DNA of 64,000 bases from Candidatus Pelagisphaera phototrophica (GCF_014529625.1 NZ_CP076039.1:186001-250000); one strand, 5' to 3'. Counted from the first letter of the stretch, positions 17,856 to 26,889 are shown. Translations and numbers: made by a program. Notes: generated by a model from the sequence alone, not told the origin.

Positions 17856-19309
17856 ACATAGAAGAGGAATTCGACCTAATCGTTATTGGTTCTGGCCCCG
17901 GTGGACAAAAAACAGCGATCCAAGCCACCAATGCCGGCCTAAAGGTAGCCCTTATCGATCGCGAGCGCAAAGTGGGCGGTACCTGCGTCCACCATGGAAC
18001 CATTCCGAGCAAGACACTTCGTGAAGCAGCTCTGACCATTACAACTCTCCGCCGCAACCCAGACGTATTTGATTTCAAGCTGAAAGACGACATGGAGGTT
18101 TCGACCTTGATGAAACGTCTCGATTCAGTCCTTGGTTCCTACACCGATTTCATTTCTGAGTACCTGACAAGCCAAGGGATCTCCTACTTTCACGGTCGAG
18201 CGTCCATCTCAGACGCTAATACGGTCTCCCTCACAACGCTCAAAGGATCCTCTAGTTTTCTTAGCGCTAAATATATCGTAATTGCAACCGGATCGAAACC
18301 TAGAACGCCCTCAGACATCGAAGTCGATCACGAGAACATACTCGATAGCGACTCCATACTCAGTATGATCTACCTTCCTCGTTCGCTTACTGTTGTAGGT
18401 GGGGGCGTCATTGCTTCTGAGTACGCATCCATTTTCTCCTTACTAGGAGTCAAAGTTACGATGTTTGACCGAACGTCCCGTCCGCTCATTTTCATGGAGC
18501 CAGAGTGTACTGAAAAGTTCCTGAACCACTTCACAAAAAATGGCGGTGAGTATATCGGCGAGGCAAAGTACGAGAGCATTAAGTGGGATTCGGTTTCACA
18601 GGTAATCACCAAGCTAGACAACGGTACCGTAATCTCTAGCGACAAAATGCTTGTTGCTCAAGGCCGTATCGCAAATACACAAGGGCTTGGCCTCGAAGAT
18701 CTCGGTATCGAGCTTGGAAGAAACGGGGCCATCCCCGTTGATGATAACTACCAGACATCTATCGAAGGCCTTTACGCAGTCGGGGACGTCATTGGACCTC
18801 CTTCTCTCGCTTCCGTATCCATGGAACAAGGTCGAAGAGCCATATGCCATGCTCTCGGAACTGATCCAGGCAGCAAATTTGAACTAGTCCCCAATGGCAT
18901 CTACGCGGTTCCTGAACTTTCTAGCGTGGGGATCTCGGAAGATCAGGCCCGAGAAAAATACGGTAACGATATCATAATCGGACGTGCAAGTTTTGATGAA
19001 GTTGCCCGCGGTCAAATTGCGGGTTTCAAAGATGGGCTTCTCAAAATGATCGCCGACTCCAAAACGTTAAAGATCCTAGGAGTTCATGTTGTCGCAGAGG
19101 GTGCAACCGACTTGATCCATGTCGGGGAAATGGCGATTCTGAACAACAACGACGTTCGAGTATTTTTGGAAAACGTAATGAACTTTCCAACTCTTGGTGA
19201 AGCTTACCGTATTGCAGCTCTAAACATCATTACCAAGCACGCTGAGAGGCTAGCTCGTAAACCAGAGTCTCGCATCCAGAATCTGATCGAACAGGCAGAG
19301 CTCAACTAA
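17852..19309 (+). CDS. sthA: Soluble pyridine nucleotide transhydrogenase-like flavoprotein
   Basis: A 485-residue member of the pyridine nucleotide-disulphide oxidoreductase superfamily. FAD-binding GSGPGGQKTAIQA opens the protein (13-25) and an NAD-binding VVGGGVIASEYASIFSLLG lies in the middle. The active-site segment is VGGTCVHHGTIPSK: only Cys45 remains and Thr50 stands where disulphide reductases have their second Cys. That is the SthA arrangement, so hydride transfer between NADPH and NAD+ is favoured over lipoamide reduction. The C-terminal dimerisation domain lacks the HPT His-Glu pair and ends FPTLGEAYRIAAL. The cytoplasmic role is to rebalance NADPH and NADH. It is translationally coupled to the HDOD gene. 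Confidence 0.88.
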   Translation: MNIEEEFDLIVIGSGPGGQKTAIQATNAGLKVALIDRERKVGGTCVHHGTIPSKTLREAALTITTLRRNPDVFDFKLKDDMEVSTLMKRLDSVLGSYTDFISEYLTSQGISYFHGRASISDANTVSLTTLKGSSSFLSAKYIVIATGSKPRTPSDIEVDHENILDSDSILSMIYLPRSLTVVGGGVIASEYASIFSLLGVKVTMFDRTSRPLIFMEPECTEKFLNHFTKNGGEYIGEAKYESIKWDSVSQVITKLDNGTVISSDKMLVAQGRIANTQGLGLEDLGIELGRNGAIPVDDNYQTSIEGLYAVGDVIGPPSLASVSMEQGRRAICHALGTDPGSKFELVPNGIYAVPELSSVGISEDQAREKYGNDIIIGRASFDEVARGQIAGFKDGLLKMIADSKTLKILGVHVVAEGATDLIHVGEMAILNNNDVRVFLENVMNFPTLGEAYRIAALNIITKHAERLARKPESRIQNLIEQAELN

Positions 19310-19385
19310 AAAGTACTGCCCGCTAACAAAGGTTCAGATCTTTGCCATTGCGATTCAGCTGCTCAGCGATTGGGCTAGAGGCGTA

Positions 19386-19676
19386 ATGACTGACATTAGA
19401 TCGCCTCGTATTTCGATTCTGTATTGCCGGCAGTGTCGCTGGATGATGCGAGCTGCTTGGCTCGCCCAGGAAGTTCTCACCACTTTCTCCGAAGAAATCG
19501 GTGAAGTTGCCCTTCAGCCGGGAACGGATGGCGTCCTAGAAATCCGATTAAATGGAGATCTCCTCTATTCAAGAAAGACAGAGGGCCGGTTTCCGGAAGC
19601 AAAAGAGGTTAAACAGCTGATTCGCGACCGAATCGCTCCCCACAGAGATCTAGGCCACAGCGACCGGAAACCTTAA
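19386..19676 (+). CDS. SelT/SelW/SelH (Rdx) family protein
   Basis: A 96-residue thioredoxin-like Rdx-family protein with the redox motif CRQC at residues 14-17 (YCRQCRWM), the following AWLAQEVLTTF helix, and the GVLEIRLNGDLLYSRKTEGRFPE strand-turn region that is typical for bacterial SelW-like proteins. The second motif position is an ordinary Cys, not selenocysteine. Function in bacteria is not established; a thiol-redox role is inferred. It lies 76 bp after sthA on the same strand, so it may share that redox transcript. It is convergent with the Spx-like gene, with 15 bp between the ends. Confidence 0.82.
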   Translation: MTDIRSPRISILYCRQCRWMMRAAWLAQEVLTTFSEEIGEVALQPGTDGVLEIRLNGDLLYSRKTEGRFPEAKEVKQLIRDRIAPHRDLGHSDRKP

Positions 19677-19691
19677 AAACGGCTATTGTTG

Positions 19692-20048
19692 CTAAAACCC
19701 CAAGCGCTCAATCCACTCAGTTTCTTTGAACCCGACAACTCCTCCCGTAGCCCAAATTGCGAAGGGGCGCTTTACCAAGTTTCCATTTTTTCCCAGTAAA
19801 TCGAACGCTTCCTTTTCGCTAAGAGATGAAATCTTGTCTTTGAGGTTGAGGGCTCGGTAATCACCCCCGGATACATTAAAAAGGCGACTCAAACCACCTT
19901 GGTAATAGCTAAGCATCTTGGCAAGCTCATCCCGCTTCGGAGGGGTTTCGCGAATCGCTAGGTTTTCGAATTCGATATTCCGCTCTTTAAGCCACTTAAG
20001 AGCCTTCCGGCATGAATCGCATCCTTTGTATGAATACACACGTAACAT
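19692..20048 (-). CDS. ArsC/Spx-family reductase-like protein
   Basis: A 118-residue protein of the ArsC-like thioredoxin fold. The N-terminus has YSYKGCDSCRKALKWLKER with a CxxC pair (Cys10, Cys13), followed by ETPPKRDELAKML, LFNVSGGDYRALNLKDK and the C-terminal GNLVKRPFAIWATGGVVGFKE motif. This is the Spx/MgsR/YffB-type pattern rather than a proven arsenate reductase. In bacteria outside the Firmicutes such proteins have no firm role, so thiol reduction is the safest statement. It is followed downstream by nothing on the same strand. Confidence 0.85.
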   Translation of the reverse strand: MLRVYSYKGCDSCRKALKWLKERNIEFENLAIRETPPKRDELAKMLSYYQGGLSRLFNVSGGDYRALNLKDKISSLSEKEAFDLLGKNGNLVKRPFAIWATGGVVGFKETEWIERLGF

Positions 20049-20107
20049 ACTCTTATCATCAAGGTGTTTTTCAATCCCAGCAATCTAGAAATCGATGCCC
20101 ATTTCGA

Positions 20108-20794
20108 TTAGATCCTAAATGATAATCTATTCAGCCAATGATGCCAGAACTCAGGTGGATCCACTGAAACTCGAACGTCGCCCGACCCATTTGGGTGGCG
20201 AAAACCGAGCGAATACGCGTGAAGCATAAAGGCGTTTGCGCGATCAGAGGAATAAAAACGGTCTCCTACGATTGGATGGCCAGCCTCAAGACAGTGTAAA
20301 CGTATCTGATGCGTTCTGCCCGTCTTAGGTAGGGCTTGAATCCATGAATACTCCCTGTCACTTCCAAGAACACGAAAAGTGGTTTTTGATGGCTTCCCTA
20401 TATCAACGCTGTTTTCCCACCTACCCTCCGACAATGGCCTGATCTTAGTCTCCACCTTATTCGTCCGCTTATCCCAACTCCCAACGACTATCGTCCAGTA
20501 TTCCTTCCTAATCTTCTTCTTCTCAAACAGCTCCGAAAGCTCACGATTCCACTTCTGGTTTTTCGCAAAAAGCACCAGACCGCTTGTATCTCTATCCAGG
20601 CGATGAAGTGGTCTGGAATGATTTCCCGTGTAATCTTTGACCCAGTCCGTCAAGGTGTCTTCGACCGAATTGAAGCCTTCGACGAGCACACCTTGCGGTT
20701 TGTCTAAAATCAGCAAATCTTCGTCTTCAAAAAAAACTTTGGGAGCCCTAGCCAAATCAAACGCCAACTTGCCTAGCCAAACACGATCGGTCAA
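20108..20794 (-). CDS. RluA-family pseudouridine synthase
   Basis: A 228-residue RNA pseudouridine synthase. It lacks the S4 RNA-binding domain and begins near the catalytic fold: VFFEDEDLLILDKPQGVLVE, then the catalytic HRLDRDTSGLVLFAKN with the nucleophilic Asp, KEYWTIVVG, and TGRTHQIRLHCLEAGHPIVGD near the C-terminus. It converts uridine to pseudouridine in tRNA or rRNA; target site cannot be told. The short form resembles RluA/TruC-type enzymes. It stands just downstream of a remnant gene cluster on the same strand. Confidence 0.9.
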   Translation of the reverse strand: MTDRVWLGKLAFDLARAPKVFFEDEDLLILDKPQGVLVEGFNSVEDTLTDWVKDYTGNHSRPLHRLDRDTSGLVLFAKNQKWNRELSELFEKKKIRKEYWTIVVGSWDKRTNKVETKIRPLSEGRWENSVDIGKPSKTTFRVLGSDREYSWIQALPKTGRTHQIRLHCLEAGHPIVGDRFYSSDRANAFMLHAYSLGFRHPNGSGDVRVSVDPPEFWHHWLNRLSFRI

Positions 20795-20800
20795 CCTTGT

Positions 20801-21192
20801 CTAAGGACCAGTTAGATCGTAAATTTCAATCAAAGCACACCCGTTTCATCATTGTTCCCGGCTACGATAGCCGTATACAAACCGGGCTCGAGCCATAAAA
20901 AGAAAGCGCTATCACCACTCCCCTCAGTTAAGTCAAAGGCTCCTGCCGACGACATCAACGAAACAAGTTGCTCCTTCTCAGGTTGTACATCCCGTTCGTC
21001 ATTCGAATCGATCACGCTGAAGCCTCTGTACAAGCTTAAGGTAGGGTCCGAAACTAAATTGTTACCGCTTTGCGCAACGATACCCTTCCCTATCGCGCGA
21101 ATCAGAATTCTCTTCGGAAGGTTGCCTTCAATCACAAATCCGGCAATGAGCACTTCCGATCCAGTGCCTACTCGACCACGCCTCCATTTCAA
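20801..21192 (-). pseudogene. Fragment of a large secreted repeat protein
   Basis: An open frame of 120 residues reads like the C-terminal part of one beta-sandwich repeat found in large secreted proteins of Verrucomicrobiota: GTGSEVLIAGFVIEGNLPKR, LIRAIGKGI, DPTLSLYRG, then SAFFLWLEPGLYTAIVAGNN. A -1 frameshift after ETGV hides the usual ending; in the other frame ALIEIYDLTGP follows to a TAG at 20801. The start of the protein is missing: upstream it runs straight into a response-regulator fragment. It therefore seems to be what remains after a deletion joined two unrelated genes. The family assignment comes from pattern memory and is moderate. Confidence 0.6.
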
Positions 21193-21586
21193 TGCGATGC
21201 TCGCGAGAACGTCGGCTTCGCTTCGCCTTCGCGCAACGAGCCAAAATGAGAGGCACCTCTTGCAGCTCGAAAGGCTTAGACATGTAATCCGCAGCCTTTC
21301 GCTTCATTGCTTCGACCGCGATTTCCCACCCGCCATCTGCAGTCATCACGACAAAGGATTTGTCTTTCGCGTAATCTAAAAGATCTACTCCCAGGCCATC
21401 AGGCAGGTGAACATCAAACAATGCGTAATCAAAAGGCATCGAAGAAAGCACGTTCTTCGCAGCCGCAAAGCATTCGACTGATACCACATGGGCCCCCTCT
21501 TCTTCCAAAAATCGAGACAATCACTTTCTTAAAAGCGGTTCATCTTCAACGACTAGGACATCCCTACCACAAAGACGCGAGTTCAT
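21184..21586 (-). pseudogene. Truncated response-regulator receiver domain with in-frame stop
   Basis: From ATG 21586 the frame reads a CheY-like receiver: VLVVEDEPLLRK, then an in-frame TGA (21521-21523), then LSRFLEEEGAHVV, the phosphoacceptor strand YALFDVHLPDG, VVMTADG and DYMSKPFELQEVPLILAR, which contains the conserved Lys. The order matches receivers of NtrC-type regulators. No output domain follows: after about codon 132 the sequence changes to an unrelated secreted-protein fragment. Both a nonsense codon and the missing output domain make it inactive. Its original DNA-binding partner is lost. Confidence 0.75.
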
Positions 21587-21790
21587 TTTCGACTATCAAT
21601 AAATCGAAGTAGCAAAAATTTACAATCGTCTATTCAATCTGCCCGCCGTAATCTTTATACGAATACAATATGCCGCATACTGGGTTATAATTAAGACTAG
21701 AAAATCCGAGCCTCTGGAAAATTAAAAATATTAAACAAATGTAAATCTTGCTTGCCAAAATTTTACAAGTCGCCCAATTTCGAGAGGTTA

Positions 21791-22009
21791 ATGATTCAGC
21801 CTACACACAGCAATCTCCAAGCCCAATCTCCTCTTAGGCAGGAGTACGTGGAAGAACTTGCGCGGCTGGAGCAAATTGAATCTCGCTTGGGCACCATGTT
21901 AGAGAGAGAAAACGATCTGAATATCGCCCAGGAAATCGCCCATCGGCTTTCCAACATTCAGATGATTCTTGCCATTAGAGAAGGTAAAACATCGGATCCT
22001 GGCCTTTAG
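21791..22009 (+). CDS. Small hypothetical helical protein
   Basis: A 72-residue protein starting at ATG 21791, preceded by GAGAGG, rather than the TTG at 21752. It is highly charged and predicted alpha-helical (EYVEELARLEQIESRLG, then IAQEIAHRLSNIQMILAIREG), suggesting a helical hairpin or coiled-coil. I do not recognise a family. It lies alone between remnant regulatory genes and the exonuclease. Confidence 0.5.
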   Translation: MIQPTHSNLQAQSPLRQEYVEELARLEQIESRLGTMLERENDLNIAQEIAHRLSNIQMILAIREGKTSDPGL

Positions 22010-22163
22010 TTGGCATTTTTATACTAAAACGCCATCAATTGGGCTGAAAAAGAGTCAGCTGGTAATGAGGAGGGTCGATTATATCATTCTATCATTTGCC
22101 TCTATCAGGGAACGGAGCGACTGCTTTGAAAGTCCCTAGTTTATCAATCCTTTTTAGTCTTCA

Positions 22164-22865
22164 GTGAAACCTCTCAATCAAACGCACAGATCGCTTTTTC
22201 ACCCTCTGCTGGGAGTGAAGCAACTCGTTGTGTTCGACCTCGAGACGACCGGCTTGCGACCCAAGCAAGAAGAGATTACTCAAATCGCGGCTATCGAATT
22301 GGGCGGGATGCGAATGGAGATGGGAAGATCTTTCTGTACTTACGTGAATCCAGGGAAGCCGATTCCAAAACAGATTCAAAAGCTCACTCGTGTGCGAGAT
22401 AATAACGTCAAGAATTCGCCGAATCCCAAGGAGGCAATCCAAGCGTTTTCCAATTTCGTGGGGCAGGCAACTCTGTTTGGCCATGATATCTATCGATTCG
22501 ATTTCCAGTTCATTTCAAAGCACGTGAGGGACGACCCCGCCCATTCTCGTAATATCCAGTTTATCGATACGATGGACATCTTCGAGGCTCTCTGGCCCGA
22601 TTTCTCGAGGCTTCGCAACTCGCTGGACGATATAGCTGAGCGCCTGTCCGCTGGACTCTCCTCTATCCGACGCCACGACGCGAAAGGAGACGCTATATTG
22701 CTGGCTCATGTTTTTCAGCGGATACAGGATCATCCAAACCTAGAGCGGCTATGCTCTAGGGTACCCGTTCACGAAACTCGCCTGCCAGAGCCTTTACCCG
22801 TATCCTATGCAAGTTCAACGGAACCTTTGGTAGGAAAGAGTTTCAAAACTTCCGTATCCTACTAG
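22164..22865 (+). CDS. DEDDh 3'-5' exonuclease (DnaQ/epsilon-like)
   Basis: A 233-residue exonuclease starting at GTG 22164. Exo I FDLETTG (residues 24-30, with Asp25 and Glu27), Exo II HDIYRFDFQFI, and Exo III RHDAKGDAILLA, with the His-Asp pair, are all present, so the two-metal active site looks complete. Length and motif spacing match stand-alone DnaQ-like proteins rather than an RNase T or PolC module. It may proofread replication or trim DNA or RNA ends; no polymerase subunit partner is nearby. The last 25 residues are low-complexity and probably disordered. Confidence 0.85.
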   Translation: MKPLNQTHRSLFHPLLGVKQLVVFDLETTGLRPKQEEITQIAAIELGGMRMEMGRSFCTYVNPGKPIPKQIQKLTRVRDNNVKNSPNPKEAIQAFSNFVGQATLFGHDIYRFDFQFISKHVRDDPAHSRNIQFIDTMDIFEALWPDFSRLRNSLDDIAERLSAGLSSIRRHDAKGDAILLAHVFQRIQDHPNLERLCSRVPVHETRLPEPLPVSYASSTEPLVGKSFKTSVSY

Positions 22866-22926
22866 TCGAACTAGGCGAGGTTTCATATTACTTGCCCCTG
22901 CTCCGAATTCGGACTGTTCTCGTTTA

Positions 22927-23730
22927 ATGGGACGCTGCATTTCCTATATCATTCCTGCTTTAAACGAAGAAGGAACTCTGGACGAAACCCTAGACAGCAT
23001 CGACAATCAGGCGAGTGATAAAGAGGTGATTATCGCTGATGGTGGCAGCAATGACAAGACATTAGAAATTGCCCAAAAACGACGATACGAAATCATTCCA
23101 AGTATTCCCGGAAGAGGGACTCAACTAAATCGCGGCGCAGATCAGGCAAAAGGCGACTTTCTTCTTTTTTAGCATGCGGATACTACCTTGCCCAAAAGAG
23201 CATCCATAGAGGTCGTATCGCTAATGAAAGTTCCAGGGACTATCGCTGGTTCCTTCCATCTTGCATTCAAACCGTCTTCGAAACTTCTCCAGTTCTACTC
23301 GCTATGTACATCTTTGAGCAATTTGTATTTCACCTTTGGGGACCAAGGACTTTTCATGCCTAGATCCACATTCTACGCGCTAGGAAAATTCAAACCGTAC
23401 CCAATTCTTGAGGATGTGGATTTTCAGATCAGGCTGAGGGCCATGGGAAGATTCGTCAAATCAAAGTTAGCCGTAACCACTTCTCCGAGACGCCTCTTAA
23501 AGCACGGCATCATTCGGCAGCAGTTACTCAATCTATTTATCGTTGCCGGTTTTCAGGCAGGCATCCACCCAAGGGCACTCTCCCGATTCTACTTGGATGT
23601 TCGCAAGCAGCTACAGTTTCTTCCATGCGGCTACTTTAATGGCGGCTCAGAAATCAAACTTCATCTACAATCTCGTATACAAACACATTGTATCGCACGT
23701 GGACACTATCGATATCCGTTGCCAGCATAA
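22927..23730 (+). pseudogene. Family 2 glycosyltransferase interrupted by in-frame TAG
   Basis: One frame of about 267 codons matches the TIGR04283-type family 2 glycosyltransferases: ISYIIPALNEEGTLDETLDS, VIIADGGSNDKT, PGRGTQLNRGADQAKGDFLLF, then TAG at 23170-23172 and HADTTLPK. In intact relatives the last part is normally LFLHADT, so a Leu codon (for example TTG) seems to have become TAG. Downstream, FGDQGLFMPRSTFYALG and PILEDVDFQIRLRAMG are well kept. Coding after RFYLDVRKQLQF loses similarity, so the C-terminal end may also have changed. The family transfers sugars to unknown acceptors, sometimes next to radical-SAM genes; none is seen here. Confidence 0.8.
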
Positions 23731-23898
23731 TGAGCATTACCAATGCTGAAAAACAGCAAACAATTATTGCTATCATAGTCCCTCCTCGTTAACTCCCAAT
23801 AACTGATACGCTCAAGTGAACAAGATGGTTCCATCAATATCCGGGCTAGCCTCACCTAAGGTATTGACGGTCCATAAAGGATATCCCACAACCCGACT

Positions 23899-24618
23899 AT
23901 GAGCACTTCAAAAAGCCTGATTGAAGCGGCCAAAAAGCTTTCTGCTGAAGTCAATCTTCTGAAGTTTGCTGACCCTGTTTCATACGTTTACAACCCCCTC
24001 GATTATGCATGGGAAAGCCACCAAAGTTATATCGAAAAATTTGGAAGTTCCAAAAAGCGGGTTGTATTCATGGGTATGAATCCAGGACCTTGGGGAATGT
24101 CTCAAACCGGGGTTCCATTCGGAGAGATCTCTTTCGTTAGAGATTGGATGGGAATCGACAAACCCGTGGAGAAACCGAATCGAGAACATCCAAAACGTCC
24201 TATTGTCGGATTCGAATGTGCAAAGTCAGAAGTTTCAGGCCGCCGACTCTGGGGGCTCTTCGCTCAACGCTATCAGGATCCAGCCAGTTTCTTCGAAGAT
24301 CACTTCGTCCTCAACTATTGTCCCCTTGTTTTCATGGAGGAAAGCTCGCGAAACCGAACTCCCGAAAAACTACCAGCAATCGAGTCCTCCGCACTGTTCA
24401 GCTCCTGTGATCAGCATCTCAGGAGATGCATAGAAATTCTAGAGCCCAACTGGATCGTTGGGGTGGGCGGCTTTGCCCAAACTCGAGCCAAAGAAGTCTT
24501 GTCAAGTTTCGAAATTCGACACGGAAAAGTACTGCATCCCTCCCCCGCCAGCCCAGCGGCAAATCGAGGATGGGCTGAAGCAGCAACCAAGCAACTCACG
24601 GATCAGGGAATTTGGTAG
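23899..24618 (+). CDS. SMUG-type uracil-DNA glycosylase
   Basis: A 239-residue protein of the uracil-DNA glycosylase superfamily, most like SMUG1. The key motif GMNPGPWGMSQTGVPFG lies at 59-75, with Asn61 as the expected catalytic residue, and motif 2 is HPSPASPAANRGW near residues 219-231, with the His. An NYCPLVFM segment is also typical. It removes uracil and oxidised pyrimidines such as hydroxymethyluracil from DNA in base-excision repair. The gene is a single unit with an ATG start. SMUG1-type genes are uncommon in bacteria compared with Ung, and lateral transfer is possible. Confidence 0.87.
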   Translation: MSTSKSLIEAAKKLSAEVNLLKFADPVSYVYNPLDYAWESHQSYIEKFGSSKKRVVFMGMNPGPWGMSQTGVPFGEISFVRDWMGIDKPVEKPNREHPKRPIVGFECAKSEVSGRRLWGLFAQRYQDPASFFEDHFVLNYCPLVFMEESSRNRTPEKLPAIESSALFSSCDQHLRRCIEILEPNWIVGVGGFAQTRAKEVLSSFEIRHGKVLHPSPASPAANRGWAEAATKQLTDQGIW

Positions 24619-24682
24619 ATCCGAACATTCCCAACCCGATCAGCTGCCCTTTGTGAATCGACAATCGGCGGAGAAAAGTCGC

Positions 24683-24859
24683 TTACTTGCCCCAGTCTAT
24701 TGAATCGAAATTCTGCCGGAAATCTTCTGAGAAGATATTCCGGGGTACATCGCCTTTACCGTTCTGACTAGAGGAATCAGTCTTAGCTTTAGGCGTAGAT
24801 TCACTTGGACTTGGCTTTGACTCCGCCTTCGAGGGTGAACTTTTCTTTTCTTCTGCCAT
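24683..24859 (-). CDS. Small disordered hypothetical protein
   Basis: A 58-residue protein from ATG 24859 (MAEEKKSSPS). Most of it is Ser/Pro/Lys-rich and likely disordered, with a non-repetitive C-terminal tail (DVPRNIFSEDFRQNFDSIDW) that looks like a short binding motif. A longer frame from 24958 adds unrelated residues and is less likely. No family is recognised. It is convergent with the glycosylase gene, 64 bp away. Confidence 0.45.
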   Translation of the reverse strand: MAEEKKSSPSKAESKPSPSESTPKAKTDSSSQNGKGDVPRNIFSEDFRQNFDSIDWGK

Positions 24860-25103
24860 GGTTGTTGCGAAATTTAGAGGGGCTAACAAAAAAATCCTGC
24901 TTCGCCTGTCAATGACAAATGCGATAGTGGAAATCAATTCTGGCAGAGAATTATACACTTAAACCCTTACTCATTCTCGCCAGCGACGTATTCGGCAGAT
25001 TGGAACTCCAGGCTCTCACCCCATCTCACTTTCAAACATTCAAAGGCAATCGAATATCGATTCAGTTCGCTTTCAAATGAACAGCCTCTATTGAAACATA
25101 GCC

Positions 25104-25586
25104 ATGCGGGATTATACCAAAAAATCACCCCAAGAGAAACTGAATCCGGAGGCCAGCACTTGCGGCCTCCCTTCGAATGCAGATATTGGCCAGATGGGGA
25201 AAGTCCGCAAGTCAGACGAGGAATGGAGACAATCCCTCAGCCCCGAGCAATACAGAGTGCTAAGAAACCAAGGTACCGAGCCTCCTTTTCAAAACGAATA
25301 TTGGGACTGGAAAAAAGAAGGAAACTACTACTGTGCTGGATGCGGTGAAACGCTTTTTTCAAGTAACACAAAATTTGACTCGGGTACCGGTTGGCCCAGT
25401 TTCTTCAAACCGGCTGATCCGCAAATCGTTGGCGAGACAATCGATGTGAGTCATGGGATGACCCGAACTGAAGTTCACTGCAACAATTGCAGTGGCCATC
25501 TAGGTCATGTTTTTCCCGATGGCCCGAAACCAAGCGGACTCCGCTACTGCATCAACTCCGCTTCGCTCGTTTTTAAACCGGAATAG
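25104..25586 (+). CDS. msrB: Peptide-methionine (R)-S-oxide reductase MsrB
   Basis: A 160-residue MsrB. Zinc-binding CAGCGETLF and [12 protein letters not shown], the substrate strand GTGWPSFF and the catalytic RYCINSASL (Cys149) are all present. It repairs methionine-R-sulfoxide in proteins in the cytoplasm using thioredoxin. The first 30 residues are not part of the fold; the ATG at 25194 ([13 protein letters not shown]) is a reasonable alternative start. It lies 25 bp before a hypothetical gene on the same strand and may form an operon with it and aat. Confidence 0.95.
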   Translation: MRDYTKKSPQEKLNPEASTCGLPSNADIGQMGKVRKSDEEWRQSLSPEQYRVLRNQGTEPPFQNEYWDWKKEGNYYCAGCGETLFSSNTKFDSGTGWPSFFKPADPQIVGETIDVSHGMTRTEVHCNNCSGHLGHVFPDGPKPSGLRYCINSASLVFKPE

Positions 25587-25611
25587 TAGCCGTACACTCT
25601 TCAGATATCCG

Positions 25612-26154
25612 ATGTCATCACTTCAGGAACATTTAGCAAAACAGCAACCAGAGACATCGGGTATACACGAAGCAATGGCGCTTCACACCGAGGACGTATT
25701 TGATGAATTTGCAGGAATACTGCCCCTTTTTCTAGGTAAGCGAAAACTGGGCTCCTTCGTCACGTTAGCGCTACCGACTGAAGTTACTGGTTCACGAGAT
25801 CTTCTTAATTCCTGTCTAGCTGATCTAATCTCCGCGTACGATTTTCGTATGGTTTCATTTGTATCCGCGATCCGGGCCCATAGTGAAACTGACCAAGAAC
25901 CGCGTTTAGGAGCCATTCTTATAACTGCCGACAACGCTAAAAACCTGTATCAACTTCCTTGGATTTTGGAATTTGATAGCCAGGCAAACCTAACGAACCA
26001 CACGAGGTCCGAAGCAACCGGCGAGATCATTCCATCAGGAGTATGGCTCTCGTATTTTCAGCAATCAAGGGATACTGATGAGAAACAATCCGCATATAAT
26101 CGCCTCCTCGAGATATTTGGAGACGCTTCCCTTCTCCCTGATTTTAGTGCTTAA
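25612..26154 (+). CDS. Hypothetical cytoplasmic protein between msrB and aat
   Basis: A 180-residue protein from ATG 25612 (MSSLQEHLAKQQPE); a longer frame opening inside msrB adds unrelated sequence. It has no signal peptide or membrane segment, and mixed alpha/beta composition (FAGILPLFLGKRKLGSFVTL, then GAILITADNAKNLYQLPWIL). I do not recognise a family. Position directly between msrB and aat on one strand suggests a shared transcript concerned with protein repair or turnover, but that is inference. Confidence 0.7.
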   Translation: MSSLQEHLAKQQPETSGIHEAMALHTEDVFDEFAGILPLFLGKRKLGSFVTLALPTEVTGSRDLLNSCLADLISAYDFRMVSFVSAIRAHSETDQEPRLGAILITADNAKNLYQLPWILEFDSQANLTNHTRSEATGEIIPSGVWLSYFQQSRDTDEKQSAYNRLLEIFGDASLLPDFSA

Positions 26155-26205
26155 TCTTTCTGCAGAATATCAATACCCGCAAACGCTCACTTTTTAGACC
26201 ATCAC

Positions 26206-26889
26206 GTGCCGCTTCATTTTCTATCCAGCAAAATTGAATTCCCAGATCCCACTAGTGCAACGGAGGACGGACTTCTAGCGGTAGGGGGCGACCTTAGTCC
26301 CGAACGACTCATTGAAGCATATTCGAAAGGGGTTTTCCCTTGGTACTCGGATGGACAACCAATCCTTTGGTTTTCTCCCGATCCAAGGATGGTGCTTTAC
26401 CCAGACCATTTCAAATGCTCGACCAATCTCCAAAGAGATATTCGGTCAAATCGTTTTGAGATCCGTATCGACACTGTTTTCAAGGAAGTGATTCACTCTT
26501 GCGCTTCTGCTCCGCGCCCAGGCCAAGAGGGAACCTGGATTACGTCCGACATGATCGACGCCTACATAGAAATGCACCAACTAGGCTACGCACACTCCTT
26601 TGAAGCATTCCATAAGGGTAGCCTCGTCGGGGGACTCTATGGTTTATCGCTTGGAGCCGCGTTCTTCGGGGAGTCCATGTTTCACATCAAGTCGAACGCC
26701 TCAAAAATCGCGCTTTCCCAACTTGTAACGTTTGCTAAAAAAAATGGGTTCGACTTCATTGATGCCCAGGCTCCAAGTAGTCATCTGCAAGGCCTTGGGG
26801 CAACATTGGTTCCACGAAATCGCTTCCTCGAAGAACTCCAATGCTCTCTCAAGTTTGAAACCTTGAGCGGGGATTGGTCCATGGTATGA
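26206..26889 (+). CDS. aat: Leucyl/phenylalanyl-tRNA-protein transferase
   Basis: A 227-residue Aat of normal length. Family signatures are FPDPTSATEDGLLAVGGDL near the N-terminus, GVFPWYSDGQPILWFSPDPR, GTWITSDMIDAY, AHSFEAF, GGLYGLSLGAAFFGESMF and the C-terminal DFIDAQAPSSHLQGLGA. It adds Leu or Phe from aminoacyl-tRNA to N-terminal Arg or Lys of proteins, marking them for ClpS/ClpAP degradation. The start is a GTG. The end lies 16 bp from the convergent bioC end. Confidence 0.96.
   Translation: MPLHFLSSKIEFPDPTSATEDGLLAVGGDLSPERLIEAYSKGVFPWYSDGQPILWFSPDPRMVLYPDHFKCSTNLQRDIRSNRFEIRIDTVFKEVIHSCASAPRPGQEGTWITSDMIDAYIEMHQLGYAHSFEAFHKGSLVGGLYGLSLGAAFFGESMFHIKSNASKIALSQLVTFAKKNGFDFIDAQAPSSHLQGLGATLVPRNRFLEELQCSLKFETLSGDWSMV

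Noticed and set aside
17852-19309. Dihydrolipoamide dehydrogenase (lpd)
   Set aside because: The second active-site Cys is replaced by Thr and the C-terminal His-Glu pair is missing, so a transhydrogenase-type SthA fits better.
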